Assembly (NCBI GenBank): GCA_016706685.1
Contig: JADJJE010000005.1
Coordinates: forward strand, 62,001-126,000
DNA length: 64,000 nucleotides
DNA from: Sandaracinaceae bacterium
GTDB taxonomy: Bacteria > Myxococcota_A > Polyangia > Polyangiales > Houyiibacteriaceae
Direction: 5' to 3'
This document shows, in pieces, positions 1 through 11,291 of the stretch. The translations under genes and the position numbers were made by a program. Position 1 is the stretch's first letter, and every line of letters begins with the position of its first letter. Below the pieces are notes generated by a model. The model was not told where the DNA came from and made no database searches. It saw nothing but the letters and a program-made list of their open reading frames with translations.

Positions 1-2719
<2,719 letters not shown>

Positions 2720-2739
<20 letters not shown>

Positions 2740-4000
2740 ACGTGGGCCGGTCGGTGTCGATCGGCAGGATGGCGTTCCACCCAGCAGGCAGCGCGGGCTG
2801 CGTGAAGTCGAACAGGTAGCGGGCGTCACGCGGGCTGAGGTTCACGCAGCCGTGGCTGCGCGCGTTGCCGAAGTCGTCGTGCCAGAACGCGGCGTGGAGC
2901 CCGTTGCTGCCCTCGAAGAACTGCACCCACGGCACGTCCTCGATGGCGTACTCGCTGGGCGCGTCGATGCCCAGGTTGCTCATGTCGCTGAAGGCCAGCT
3001 TGATCCAGATGGCGTGCACGCCGAGCGGCGTGCGGTGCCGCGGGTCGTCGCGCCCCGTGGAGACCAGCGTGGTGAAGACGGGACGCTCGCCCTCGTAAGC
3101 CACCAGCACCTGCTCGGCCACGCTCACGTCGAGCCAGCGCTCGTTGGCGCGCACCTCGGTCGGCGGCGCGCTCAGGATGGGTCGCTGCAGGTCACGTGTG
3201 CGCATCACACCGCCCTCGGCGAGCGTCAGCCAGCCCTCGCGCGCGGGCGCGTTCGGATCGAGACGCAAGCGCGTCCGGCGCCCCAACCGCCGCAGCACCG
3301 GGCCGTTGGGCCGCGCGTGCACCGTGGCGTTCGCCCGCCGCACCCAGGCGAAGTGGAGGTCGTCCGTGGGGCCAAGCGGAACGCCGAAGAGGTCACTCCC
3401 GCGCGCGTAGCCGATGTCGCCGCGCTCGATGTAGAGCTGGCTCTCGGTCTGCACGAAGCGAATCCCCTCGACGGTGCGCTCCCCCGTCACCACCACGCCG
3501 AAGCCGCGCCCGAGGGCCATGGCGTACTCATCGGCAAAGTACTCGGAGGGCCGCGTGTAGGCGCGCGCGCCATCGGTGCGCACGAACGCGTAGGCCTTCG
3601 GCAAGATGGAGCCCTCCGGCACGATGGGCCGTGCCACGCCCGACGGAAGCTCCTGACTCAGCTGCGCGTGCCGGGTGCAGAGGTACAGCTCCTCGCCCAC
3701 CTGGAACCAGTAACCCGTGGGGCAGTCGATGCCCGGCAAGCGCCGCAGCACCTGAAGCCGCGTCCCGCGCGCGATCGTGCCGCGCCTTCCAGACGCCTCG
3801 CTCGGCCCGCGGAACACCCGCGCGCTGTCGTTGACCACCTCGACGGAGCGCACCCATGCGGGCAGCGGGACGGTGGCCTCTTCGCGCCGTTGCGCCGCCG
3901 CACGCTGCGGCCCTCCGCCACCCGACAGCCCCGCGCACAGGAGGCCCAGCGCACACAAGAGCCCTGCAGCACGAACCAACCCACGACCAGCGAAGCGCAT
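2720..4000 (-). CDS. secreted L,D-transpeptidase (YkuD fold)
   Basis: 426-residue exported protein expected to act on peptidoglycan by forming 3-3 cross-links or attaching proteins to meso-diaminopimelate. ATG at 4000 is chosen because it gives a signal peptide at once (RGLVRAAGLLCALGLLCAGL, then an AAAQ-type cleavage site); the open frame running further upstream is the shadow of murI. The C-terminal third carries the YkuD catalytic pattern: H in GLHAAFWHDDFG followed by SHGCVNL with the nucleophilic cysteine. The middle (residues about 45-240) has SH3-like wording (GTRLQVLRR, GYWFQVGEELYL) that may bind the cell wall. The gene converges on uvrA with a 20-base overlap. It is divergent from the lipoprotein gene at 4112, with about 110 bases of shared upstream region. 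Confidence 0.9.
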
Positions 4001-4111
4001 CGACACCGAACCGCCAGTATAGCGACCGCACCCCGCGCCGCCGCTTTTCGGGGCGCCGAGTCCCAGCCCCGCGCCTTGTGGCCCTCCGTACCGACGCGTA
4101 TCCTGCCTCAC

Positions 4112-4675
4112 ATGAACGCCAATCGCTCGCCTCTCTGCGTGAACGTCCCGTCGCGCGCCTCCATGGTCGCTCCGCTCTTGCTGGCTGCCGTTGGGCTGCT
4201 CGCGGGTCCGCTCCTCACCGCCTGTGACGGCAGCGCGGGAGGCGTGGTCCTGGGCTCGGACACCCGCGAGTTCGCGTTCACCGACGTGCAGACCTCCGCG
4301 ACCACGAACTTCCGGCTGACCGTCTCCGCGGCGGGCGTGGAGACACTGACGGCCGCGTCGCTCGGCTTCACGGTGGATGTGGTGAGCGGTGGACCGGCCA
4401 TCGAGGTGTCCGTGACGCCCCCCGGCGGGACCGCATCCACCGACAGCACACCCGAGTCGGTCACGAGCTCGGGCGTCACCTACGACCGCTACATCGTGAC
4501 CCTCGGCGATGCGGCGGCGCTGTGTCCCGAGACCGGCGCTTGCTCGCTGGACTATGCCGTTGTGATGACCCGCACGGGAGCCACTGGCACCGCCTTCGAC
4601 GCCATCGCCACCGTGTCGGGGGTCATCACGGGCGACGTCCTGACCGGCGCGGACGTCTCGCTCGACTTCCTCTGA
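4112..4675 (+). CDS. putative lipoprotein of unknown function
   Basis: 187-residue protein with a hydrophobic leader ending in a lipobox (GPLLTAC), so it should be diacylated at that cysteine and exported. ATG at 4112 gives a rather long basic region before the hydrophobic stretch; the in-frame ATG 17 codons on (MVAPLLLAAVG) is an equally good start. The mature part is Thr/Ser/Val-rich with alternating polar and hydrophobic residues, as expected for a beta-sandwich, and one cysteine pair (CPETGACSLDYAV) near the C-terminus. I recognise no family. It is divergent from the L,D-transpeptidase and convergent with murI. A cell-envelope role is inference only. Confidence 0.7.
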   Translation: MNANRSPLCVNVPSRASMVAPLLLAAVGLLAGPLLTACDGSAGGVVLGSDTREFAFTDVQTSATTNFRLTVSAAGVETLTAASLGFTVDVVSGGPAIEVSVTPPGGTASTDSTPESVTSSGVTYDRYIVTLGDAAALCPETGACSLDYAVVMTRTGATGTAFDAIATVSGVITGDVLTGADVSLDFL

Positions 4676-4697
4676 GCGGCGCGCTCGGGAGCAGCGG

Positions 4698-5516
4698 CTA
4701 CAGGTCGATCTGCTCCACCACGGTCTCGTCCACCTCACGGCCCAAGAACCGGCTGGCGACTTCCGCGAAGCGGCCGGGGAGGTCCGTGACCAGGATGCGC
4801 AGGTCACCCGGCCCGTCTTTGCGAGCCAGCCCGCGTGCCTCGAGCAACGCGGTGAGCTCGGTGGCCGTCGCGACCGCGCTGTCCACCACCTGCACGTTGG
4901 GCGAGAGCACGCGGCTCGCCACCTCGCGGATGACCTCCGCCAGCAGCGGGTAGTGCGTACACCCCAGGATGAGCGTGTCCACGCCGGCGGACGCGAGCGG
5001 CTCGAGGTAGTGCTCCACCACCTCGGTGGGGACCGCACCGTCCAGCCAGCCCTCCTCGGCCAGCGGCACCAGCAGCGGCGCCGCCTGCTGGAAGAGCTCC
5101 GCCTTCGAGCTCAGCCCCGCCAGCTCTTTGCCGTAGGCCCCGGAGGCCACGGTGCCGCGCGTGGCGATCACGCCCACCCGCCCGTTCACGCTGGCGGCGA
5201 TGCCCGCACGAGCGCCAGGCCCAATCACCCCCAGCACCGGCACGTCCAGCTCCACCCGCAGCATGTCCACGGCCACGGCGCTCACGGTGTTGCACGCGAT
5301 CACCAGCAGCTTGATGTCGTGCTGCTGGAGGGCTCGGGCACACGCCCGGGCATAGCGCAGCACGGTGCGAGGGCTGCGGGTGCCGTAGGGCACGCGCGCG
5401 GTGTCCCCCAGGTAGACGATGCGCTCCCCGGGCAGCGCATCCATGATGGCGGAGGCCACCGTCAGACCACCCAGTCCAGAGTCGAACACACCGATGGGAG
5501 AGCTCGCGTCAGCCAT
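4698..5516 (-). CDS. murI: glutamate racemase
   Basis: Interconverts L- and D-glutamate to supply the D-Glu of peptidoglycan; cytoplasmic and cofactor-free. 272 residues, normal for the family. Visible motifs: FDSGLGGLTV with the N-terminal Asp/Ser, YLGDTARVPYG, the first catalytic cysteine in VIACNT, and the second in GCTHYPLL. ATG at 5516 (MADASSPIGVFDSG) is preferred over the upstream GTG- and ATG-like codons because family members begin about ten residues before FDSG. It is transcribed away from the kinase gene at 5605, leaving an 88-base divergent control region. Together with the transpeptidase at 2720 it gives this end a cell-wall flavour, but the two genes are not one operon. Confidence 0.96.
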   Translation of the reverse strand: MADASSPIGVFDSGLGGLTVASAIMDALPGERIVYLGDTARVPYGTRSPRTVLRYARACARALQQHDIKLLVIACNTVSAVAVDMLRVELDVPVLGVIGPGARAGIAASVNGRVGVIATRGTVASGAYGKELAGLSSKAELFQQAAPLLVPLAEEGWLDGAVPTEVVEHYLEPLASAGVDTLILGCTHYPLLAEVIREVASRVLSPNVQVVDSAVATATELTALLEARGLARKDGPGDLRILVTDLPGRFAEVASRFLGREVDETVVEQIDL

Positions 5517-5604
5517 GAGGCGCCGATTGTAGCAGCCTGTCGGACGCAGGCCGTGCTCGGATCTCATTCAGAATTACATCCCTAAACGGCGGGTATGGTA
5601 GGCT

Positions 5605-6954
5605 GTGCCAATCTCTGAGCGCCCACAGCCAACCTGGTACGAGGTTTCCGACTCGCGCGACGACACTGCGGGCGGGCTAATTTTCCCGGTCGGAGAGATC
5701 CTCGCGGGCAATTACGAGGTGCGCAGCCTGCTCGGTGCGGGTGGCATGGGGCAGGTGTTCGAGGCCCTGGACCACCTGCTGGACCGGCGCGTCGCCATCA
5801 AGGTCGCGACGCCTGGCCCCGCCGTGGCGCTGCTGCGGCAGGAGGCGCGCGCGCTCGCGGCCTTCCGTCACCCCAGCCTCGTGACCGTGCACACGCTGGG
5901 CAACCACCGTGGCCTCGACTTCTTGGTCATGGAGCGCATCTACGGCCTCAGCCTCGGCCGGCACCTGAGCACGCGCTACGACGCCGGCGCCGCGCCGGAC
6001 ATCGAAGAGACCATGGAGGTCATCACGGCCATCGCCGAGGGCCTCGCCGTGGTGCACCGCGCGGGGCTCGCGCATCGCGACGTGAAGCCGGACAACGTCA
6101 TGCTCACGCCCGATCACCGCATCGTGCTCATGGACTTCGGCCTGGTGTTGCCCGAGTACCACGTGGCCACGCAGACGCGGATCGCGGGCTCGCCGCCCTA
6201 CATGGCGCCCGAGGCGCTCGACAACACGGTTCAGCCCGGGGCCGGCCGTCTCCTGGATCTGTACGCGCTCGGTGTGGTGGCCTACGAGATGCTCACCAAT
6301 AAGCTGCCCGTGGAGGCCGAGAACGTGGCCGAGCTCTACGAGCTGCATCAGACGCAGCCCGTGGCGCGCATCCGGGAGCGCCGCATGGGCGTGCCCCAGA
6401 AGCTGGCCGACCTGATCGAAGAGCTGCTGGCCAAGGACCCCAACGACCGGCCGCAGAGCGCCGAGGCGGTGGCCTGGCGCCTGCGCGCCATGCAGGAGGG
6501 CTTCCACGAGTCCCAGCGCGCCGTCACCATCGTGCCGGAGTCGGACGAGCTGCGCGTGCTCATCGCCGAGGACAACAAGGACGTGGCGCGCGTGCTCCAG
6601 TTCTACGTGAAGCAGATCCTGGGCGACAACGTGAAGATCGACACGGCCGTGGACGGCGAGGCGGCCATGAGCGCCATCCGGCTGCGCGAGCCGGATCTGC
6701 TGCTGCTGGACCTCCACATGCCGAAGCTGAACGGCATCGAGGTGTGCATGGCGCTGCGGGGCGAGCGGCTGGCCGAGCGCACCACCATCATCAGCGTCAG
6801 CGCGGGCGCGCAGGACGACGACAAGCAGCTGCTCTACCAGCTGGGCATCCACCACTTCGTGGAGAAGGGCACCCAGCTCAAGGAGCGCCTCTCGGCGGCC
6901 ATCTACGACGCCATGGGCATCGACAAGCGCACCGAGCGGCCCACCCAGTTCTGA
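5605..6954 (+). CDS. Hanks-type Ser/Thr kinase fused to a response-regulator receiver domain
   Basis: 449 residues from a GTG start; no membrane segment is seen, so it is probably cytoplasmic. Residues about 35-295 form a PknB-like kinase: glycine loop GAGGMGQVFEAL, lysine in RVAIKVA, catalytic loop HRDVKPDNVML, DFGLVLPEY and APEAL. Residues about 312-440 form a CheY-like receiver: acidic pair in VLIAEDNKD, phospho-acceptor Asp in LLLLDLHMP, the S/T position in ISVSAG and the conserved Lys in HFVEKG. No histidine kinase domain is present, so Asp phosphorylation must come from elsewhere if it occurs. An intramolecular link between Ser/Thr and Asp signalling is inference. Downstream genes on the same strand encode a TPR protein and an FHA protein, a typical phosphothreonine reader. 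Confidence 0.93.
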   Translation: MPISERPQPTWYEVSDSRDDTAGGLIFPVGEILAGNYEVRSLLGAGGMGQVFEALDHLLDRRVAIKVATPGPAVALLRQEARALAAFRHPSLVTVHTLGNHRGLDFLVMERIYGLSLGRHLSTRYDAGAAPDIEETMEVITAIAEGLAVVHRAGLAHRDVKPDNVMLTPDHRIVLMDFGLVLPEYHVATQTRIAGSPPYMAPEALDNTVQPGAGRLLDLYALGVVAYEMLTNKLPVEAENVAELYELHQTQPVARIRERRMGVPQKLADLIEELLAKDPNDRPQSAEAVAWRLRAMQEGFHESQRAVTIVPESDELRVLIAEDNKDVARVLQFYVKQILGDNVKIDTAVDGEAAMSAIRLREPDLLLLDLHMPKLNGIEVCMALRGERLAERTTIISVSAGAQDDDKQLLYQLGIHHFVEKGTQLKERLSAAIYDAMGIDKRTERPTQF

Positions 6955-7018
6955 GCGGGCGCCGGGCGCGTTGTCAGTACTGAATATCCCGCGTCCGTGG
7001 CAGTCTACGGCTTACCTC

Positions 7019-7741
7019 ATGCGCTCGCCTCGCCTCGCCCTTCGCTCCACACGTGCCTTGCCCCGCGCCGCGTGGCTCTCCCTGCTGCTGAGCGGTGCCG
7101 CAGCCGTCGCCCCCATGGCGCTGCCAGGGCTGGGCAGCACCGCCCACGCGCAAACCGAAGAGCAGCTGGCCCGCGCGCGCACCCTCTTCACGGAGGGTCA
7201 GGCCGCCTACGACGCCGGCCGCTTCCAAGAGGCGGTCACCAAGATGCGCGAGGCCTACGACATCACCCACTCGGCCGAGCTCGCGTTCAACGTGGCGCGC
7301 GTCTACGAGCGCATGAGCGAGTACGCCGACGCGGTGCGCTACTTCCGCATCTACCTGCGTGAGGGGCAGCCCGACGCCGAGGTGCGCGCCGATGTGGAGG
7401 CACGCATCGAGGCGCTGCGCGCGGCGGAGCGGCGCTCGCGGGACCAGGTGTTCACCGCCCCACCCAGCGACGACGAGCTCACGCGCGAGGCGCGCACGTT
7501 CTTCACGCGGGGCGTCGCCATGTTCCGCCGGGGCGAGTACGAGGCCGCCATGCAGGCGTTCACGGCGGCGAACAGCTTCGCGCCCCTACCCGAGGTCCTC
7601 TACAACATGGCCGTGGTGTCCGAGCGGCTCGGTGCGCGCCGGGACGCCATCGACTACTACCGTGAGTACCTGCGGCTGCGCCCCAACGCCCCCGACCGCG
7701 GCTTCGTAGAGCGCGAGATCGAGCGCCTGCGGGGCCGCTGA
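7019..7741 (+). CDS. exported tetratricopeptide-repeat protein
   Basis: 240 residues. ATG at 7019 is chosen because it begins a clear signal peptide (basic RSPRLALRSTRALPRAAW, hydrophobic LSLLLSGAAAVAPMAL, then STAHAQ|TEEQL). The mature protein contains TPR-like helical pairs at residues about 45-105 (YDAGRFQEAVTKMREAYDI, ELAFNVARVYERMSEYADAV) and 150-230 (FRRGEYEAAMQAFTAANSF, VLYNMAVVSERLGARRDAI). TPR proteins of this type usually act as periplasmic scaffolds; the partner is unknown. It sits 64 bases after the kinase-receiver gene and 17 bases before the FHA gene on the same strand, so co-transcription is plausible. Confidence 0.8.
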   Translation: MRSPRLALRSTRALPRAAWLSLLLSGAAAVAPMALPGLGSTAHAQTEEQLARARTLFTEGQAAYDAGRFQEAVTKMREAYDITHSAELAFNVARVYERMSEYADAVRYFRIYLREGQPDAEVRADVEARIEALRAAERRSRDQVFTAPPSDDELTREARTFFTRGVAMFRRGEYEAAMQAFTAANSFAPLPEVLYNMAVVSERLGARRDAIDYYREYLRLRPNAPDRGFVEREIERLRGR

Positions 7742-7758
7742 GCTAGACTCGTCGCTCG

Positions 7759-8835
7759 ATGGGAATCCGCGTCACGGTTCGCTCACGCTGGGGTGAGTCG
7801 CAAGCACAGGACGACCCCGGGAGCCGGCGCCACCTAGCGGTCTACAGCTTCGAGCACGGGCGGGTGCGCATCGGGCGTGGCCGCACGGCCGACATCCTGC
7901 TGCCGCACCCTGCGGTGAGCGGCTTGCACGCCAGCCTCGAGCCCAGCGGCGCGCACTACACCATCACCGACGAGGGCTCCACCAACGGCGTGCTGGTCAA
8001 CGGCGTGCGCATCTCGCCCAACCGCCCCAAGTCGCTGCGCGATGGCGACCGGGTGGAGCTGGGCGGCTTCACGCTGCGCCTCGAGCTCACGCCCACCGTG
8101 AGCGGTGCGACCACGGCCAACGAGACGGCCGAGCTGGCACGTCAGCTGGTGCGCGCCGTGCTCTCGCAGGGCACCACGCCCGTGGCGGCGCCGCTGCTGG
8201 TGTTCGAGAACGGCAGTCGGGAGGGCGAGCGTGTGACGCTGCCTGATCCGCCGTGCTCCTGGCGCATCGGGCGCGGCATCGAGTGTGAGCTGCAACTGAA
8301 CGACGCCGACGCATCGCGCGAGCACGCCGAGCTGCTGCGTGACCTCGACGGGGTGCTGCTGCGCGACCTGGGCGCCAAGAACCCCGCCATGGTCAACGGG
8401 CGCGTCTATGCGGAGCGGCGCCTCATGGACCGCGACGAGCTGCGCATCGGGTCCACCCGCATGACCTTCGAAGACCCGGCCAGCACCGTGCTCGCGCGCA
8501 TCCAGGCCGAGGCCGACCTCTCGGTGGAGCTGGAACCCGACCCGTTCGACTCGTTCGACGACGAGCTGTCGGGCCACGACACGCCTAGCGATGCGGCCAC
8601 GCGGGGTGACTCCGAGGGCGCCGACGCGCACGAGGTCGACCCGAGCCGCGGCCCCGTCACCCCGTGGGAAGCGGCCCCCGTGAGCGACGACTCGGTAGCC
8701 ATCGCCGACCCGAAGCCGCGTGCGCCCCGCCGCCCGCGGCAGAGCGCCGCGCTGACCGACATGGTGATCTACGCGCTCGCAGGTGCGGTGCTGGCGCTCA
8801 GCGCGCTGGGCCTGTGGTGGCTGAGCGCGCGCTGA
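7759..8835 (+). CDS. tail-anchored protein with two FHA domains
   Basis: 358 residues. FHA domain 1 spans residues about 28-112, with the fingerprint RIGRGRTADILLP, S/H in VSGLHASL and TNGVLVNG. FHA domain 2 spans about 160-245, with RIGRGIECELQLND, ASREHAEL and PAMVNG. FHA domains bind phosphothreonine peptides, so this is a candidate reader for Ser/Thr kinases such as the one at 5605. A low-complexity acidic linker (about 250-330) leads to one C-terminal membrane helix (VIYALAGAVLALSALGLWWL), which predicts a cytosol-facing tail-anchored topology. The second FHA has RDLGAKNPAM where TNG would normally lie, so its ligand preference may differ. Start ATG 7759 lies 17 bases after the TPR stop. 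Confidence 0.88.
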   Translation: MGIRVTVRSRWGESQAQDDPGSRRHLAVYSFEHGRVRIGRGRTADILLPHPAVSGLHASLEPSGAHYTITDEGSTNGVLVNGVRISPNRPKSLRDGDRVELGGFTLRLELTPTVSGATTANETAELARQLVRAVLSQGTTPVAAPLLVFENGSREGERVTLPDPPCSWRIGRGIECELQLNDADASREHAELLRDLDGVLLRDLGAKNPAMVNGRVYAERRLMDRDELRIGSTRMTFEDPASTVLARIQAEADLSVELEPDPFDSFDDELSGHDTPSDAATRGDSEGADAHEVDPSRGPVTPWEAAPVSDDSVAIADPKPRAPRRPRQSAALTDMVIYALAGAVLALSALGLWWLSAR

Positions 8836-8847
8836 GGTTGGCGCTCC

Positions 8848-9849
8848 CTAGCCGAGCTCTAGAAGCAGCTGCTGGCCCAGCGGGGTGAGCGCACCCGAGC
8901 GGTGGGCCAAGGAGGAGGCTGCGTCGGGTGGCTCCGCGTCGAGCGCGAGGCGACGGGCCACCCAGGCATCGACCGTGTGCAGCAGCAGGGGGAGCGTGGC
9001 CTCATCGTGCACCACCGGGTCGATCAGCCGGAGCAGCGTGAGCTTGTGGAGCGCGCTCTCCCGCAGGAGCGCACGCGCCAGGGTCAGCGCGGGGGCGTTG
9101 CGCGGGAGGCGGGCACGGCCGATGGCCAGCGGCAGCTCGAGCTCACGTGAACCTCCCGCGGATGGGGGCACGACCTCCAGCGCCACGAACAGCTCCGCGA
9201 GCGACTCCGCATGTGGGTCGCGCTCGGCGATGAGGTGCAGCGCAGCGCCGAGCGCACCCAGCTCGGCCAGTGCCCCACGCTCCGTCGCGAAGCCGTGATG
9301 CTCCGTGAGCAGCGCACCCAGCTCGGGGCCCCACGGGTCGAGCAGCACGCCGTCCAGGCGCAGCGCGTCGCGCTCCAGCACCAGCCGCTGACCCGCCGAC
9401 AGCACGAGGCCACGCCGCGTGATGCCGTGTTGCAGGACGAGCGGCCCAGTCAGCGTGACGGTCTCCGTGAGCGCCGAAGACAGCGCGAGCGAGAACAACA
9501 CCTGCGCCGCGAGCGCCGCGCGTGTGGCGGCCTGGGTGCTGCCCGACCCGGCGAGCACCTGCAGCAACAGCAGCGTGACCTCGGGCGAGCGCGTCAGCGC
9601 GGCCACCGGCTTGGGCTGCCCCGGCAGGAGCGCCCGGAGCGCCTTGCCAGCGAGCGGCGTCACACCCGCGAAGGCCTCCTCGTCCAGCCCGGGGGCGCTG
9701 ACCGGCAGCTCCGCCAGCAACGGCTCGTGCAGCGCGCGCGCCCCGAGGTGCCGCAGCATCCGAGCGTGCGCCGGGTCAGCCGGACGCAGCCACGCCTGAC
9801 CCGCGTCGGGGGCCAGCCGCATGGCCAGCCCCACCCACGCGGGGCGCAC
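8848..9849 (-). CDS. conserved-looking protein of unknown function
   Basis: 333 residues from GTG 9849, six bases after the stop of the Kazal lipoprotein gene; an in-frame ATG at 9822 is the alternative. The long open frame reaching further upstream runs antisense-frame through the Kazal gene and is not credible. The protein is Leu/Ala-rich and probably all-helical, without a signal peptide, membrane helix or cysteines that I can see. Codon use matches its neighbours. A short stretch near the middle (LVLQHGITRRGLVLSAGQRL) looks beta-like. I recognise no family. The tight spacing suggests translation from the same transcript as the lipoprotein, but the function is unknown. It converges on the FHA gene with a 12-base gap. 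Confidence 0.65.
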   Translation of the reverse strand: MRPAWVGLAMRLAPDAGQAWLRPADPAHARMLRHLGARALHEPLLAELPVSAPGLDEEAFAGVTPLAGKALRALLPGQPKPVAALTRSPEVTLLLLQVLAGSGSTQAATRAALAAQVLFSLALSSALTETVTLTGPLVLQHGITRRGLVLSAGQRLVLERDALRLDGVLLDPWGPELGALLTEHHGFATERGALAELGALGAALHLIAERDPHAESLAELFVALEVVPPSAGGSRELELPLAIGRARLPRNAPALTLARALLRESALHKLTLLRLIDPVVHDEATLPLLLHTVDAWVARRLALDAEPPDAASSLAHRSGALTPLGQQLLLELG

Positions 9850-9854
9850 CGGAC

Positions 9855-10460
9855 TCAGAGGCTGGGCGGGCTCGCCAGGCACGCGCTCAGCTCGGCGGAC
9901 GGCGTGAACCCGCAGGCGCCATCGGCCTGGCGCTCGCAGGGTGCCTCGCGGTAGCAAGCGTGCTCGGGACGCACCACGCAGATGCTGGCCATGGACTCCT
10001 GCTCGGGCCCGCGGCACAGCTCGCCGCCGCAGCCGTCGCGCACGCAGCCACCCGCGGCCTGCTCGCCCGGCTCTTCGGCGCACGCGCCTTCGCGCGCCAC
10101 GCTGGTGCCACCCGAGAGCGCCCCGCAGGTGTTCGGGTAGGTGCGGCCGTCACAGCCGCACACGGGCCGGTACTCGCGCGTGCAGACCATGGGGATGGTC
10201 TCACAGCGCCCCGGGCGGTCGGTCGCGCCGCACTCGGCCTCGAGCTCGAAGTGGCAGAACTCGCCCTCGCCGCACGGCTCCATGCCGCGCGAGCCACACG
10301 CGCGCCCTTCGCCCTCGCTGGTCTCCACGGCGGTGGTGCCCTCGCCCTCCCCGCGGTTGCAGCCCGAGAGCCCGAGCGCGAGCAGCAGCGCCACGAGCCC
10401 GAGGGCGGACGTGGTGGCAGCGTTGGTGGTTCCGAGAGAGGAAGTGAGCGCGAAGTTCAT
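9855..10460 (-). CDS. lipoprotein with a Kazal-type protease-inhibitor domain
   Basis: 201 residues. ATG 10460 starts a signal peptide (LGLVALLLALGLSGC) with lipobox LSGC|N. Cysteines dominate the mature part. Residues about 90-130 read CTREYRPVCGCDGRTYPNTC, the Kazal signature (C-x6-P-V-C-G-x-D/C-G-x-T-Y-x-N-x-C). Flanking Cys-rich stretches (CGSRGMEPCGEGEFCHFE, CVRDGCGGELC) resemble the small Cys-rich modules common in myxobacterial secreted proteins. A surface inhibitor of serine proteases, perhaps protecting against the cell's own predatory enzymes or those of its prey, is an inference from the domain. ATG at 10460 is divergent from cbiZ, with 78 bases between them. Confidence 0.86.
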   Translation of the reverse strand: MNFALTSSLGTTNAATTSALGLVALLLALGLSGCNRGEGEGTTAVETSEGEGRACGSRGMEPCGEGEFCHFELEAECGATDRPGRCETIPMVCTREYRPVCGCDGRTYPNTCGALSGGTSVAREGACAEEPGEQAAGGCVRDGCGGELCRGPEQESMASICVVRPEHACYREAPCERQADGACGFTPSAELSACLASPPSL

Positions 10461-10538
10461 GGAGGAGAGCGTTCCCGGCAAAGAGAGGCGGCGCAAGCCG
10501 CGGTTGACAGCCTCGGCCCTGACGAGCAAGGAGCCCGA

Positions 10539-11291
10539 ATGTTCACGAGCGTCGTGTTGCACCAGCAGGAGGAGCTCCGCATCACCCGCAGCGAGCGCGT
10601 GCTGGTGGTGGAGACGCTGGTCCCACACGCGTGTCTATCGTACGCGCCGCACCACGGTGGGGACACCGTGACGTCGGTGGTGGCCAACCACGCCGTGCAG
10701 TCTTCGGAGCTGACGCTCGAGGTAGACGCACTCGAGCTACTACGGGCGCGCCAGCTCGCCCACGTGGGCCGCGACGGGGTGGCCATGATGACCGCGTGCG
10801 CGCTGCAGCACGCGGTTGTGGCGGAGGCGCGCGAAGAAGACTCGCTCGGCCCCGTGCGCGCCGTGGCGGTGGCCACCACCGGGCTCTCCAACCTGCTGCG
10901 TGTGGGCGACGCACCCGGCGCGCTGGCGCCGGTAGACACCATCAACGTGATCGCCTGGCTCTCGCGGCCGCTCATGCTCGGCGCTCGGCTCGAGGCGCTG
11001 ACCATCGCCACCGAGGGGCGCACCCTGGCGGTGCATGCGGCGGGGCTGCCATCGCGGCGCAGCGGCGGGCACGCCACTGGCACGGGCACCGACTGCATCG
11101 CGCTGCTCACACCGCTCTCGGTGGAGGGCGCGAGCGCAGGCAGCGCGTACGCGGGCAAGCACACGGCCGTGGGCGCCGTGCTCGGTCGGGCGGTGCACAC
11201 CGCCGTCGCGGCCGGGGTGGCGTCGTGGGTCACGCGCTACGGCGACGACCTGCGGCGCGCGATGCTGCGGCACTTCGGAGAGGGCGGCTGA
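10539..11291 (+). CDS. cbiZ: adenosylcobinamide amidohydrolase CbiZ
   Basis: 250 residues. CbiZ hydrolyses the aminopropanol amide of adenosylcobinamide (or pseudocobalamin-type corrinoids) to adenosylcobyric acid, so scavenged corrinoids can be rebuilt with a new lower loop. Family wording visible: SNLLRVGD, NVIAWLSRPL, the GTGTDCIALLTP segment and AYAGKHTAVGAVLGRAVH. The start at ATG 10539 is supported by an AAGGAG ribosome site 6-8 bases upstream; the longer open frame to its left overlaps the Kazal gene. Its TGA overlaps the ATG of cbiB (TGATG), indicating translational coupling. The neighbours CbiB and CobD supply the re-attachment steps, which strengthens the call. Confidence 0.9.
   Translation: MFTSVVLHQQEELRITRSERVLVVETLVPHACLSYAPHHGGDTVTSVVANHAVQSSELTLEVDALELLRARQLAHVGRDGVAMMTACALQHAVVAEAREEDSLGPVRAVAVATTGLSNLLRVGDAPGALAPVDTINVIAWLSRPLMLGARLEALTIATEGRTLAVHAAGLPSRRSGGHATGTGTDCIALLTPLSVEGASAGSAYAGKHTAVGAVLGRAVHTAVAAGVASWVTRYGDDLRRAMLRHFGEGG

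Noticed and set aside
10461..10538. Cobalamin riboswitch upstream of cbiZ
   Set aside because: The gap is only 78 bases and shows no B12-box-like sequence; too short for a complete aptamer.
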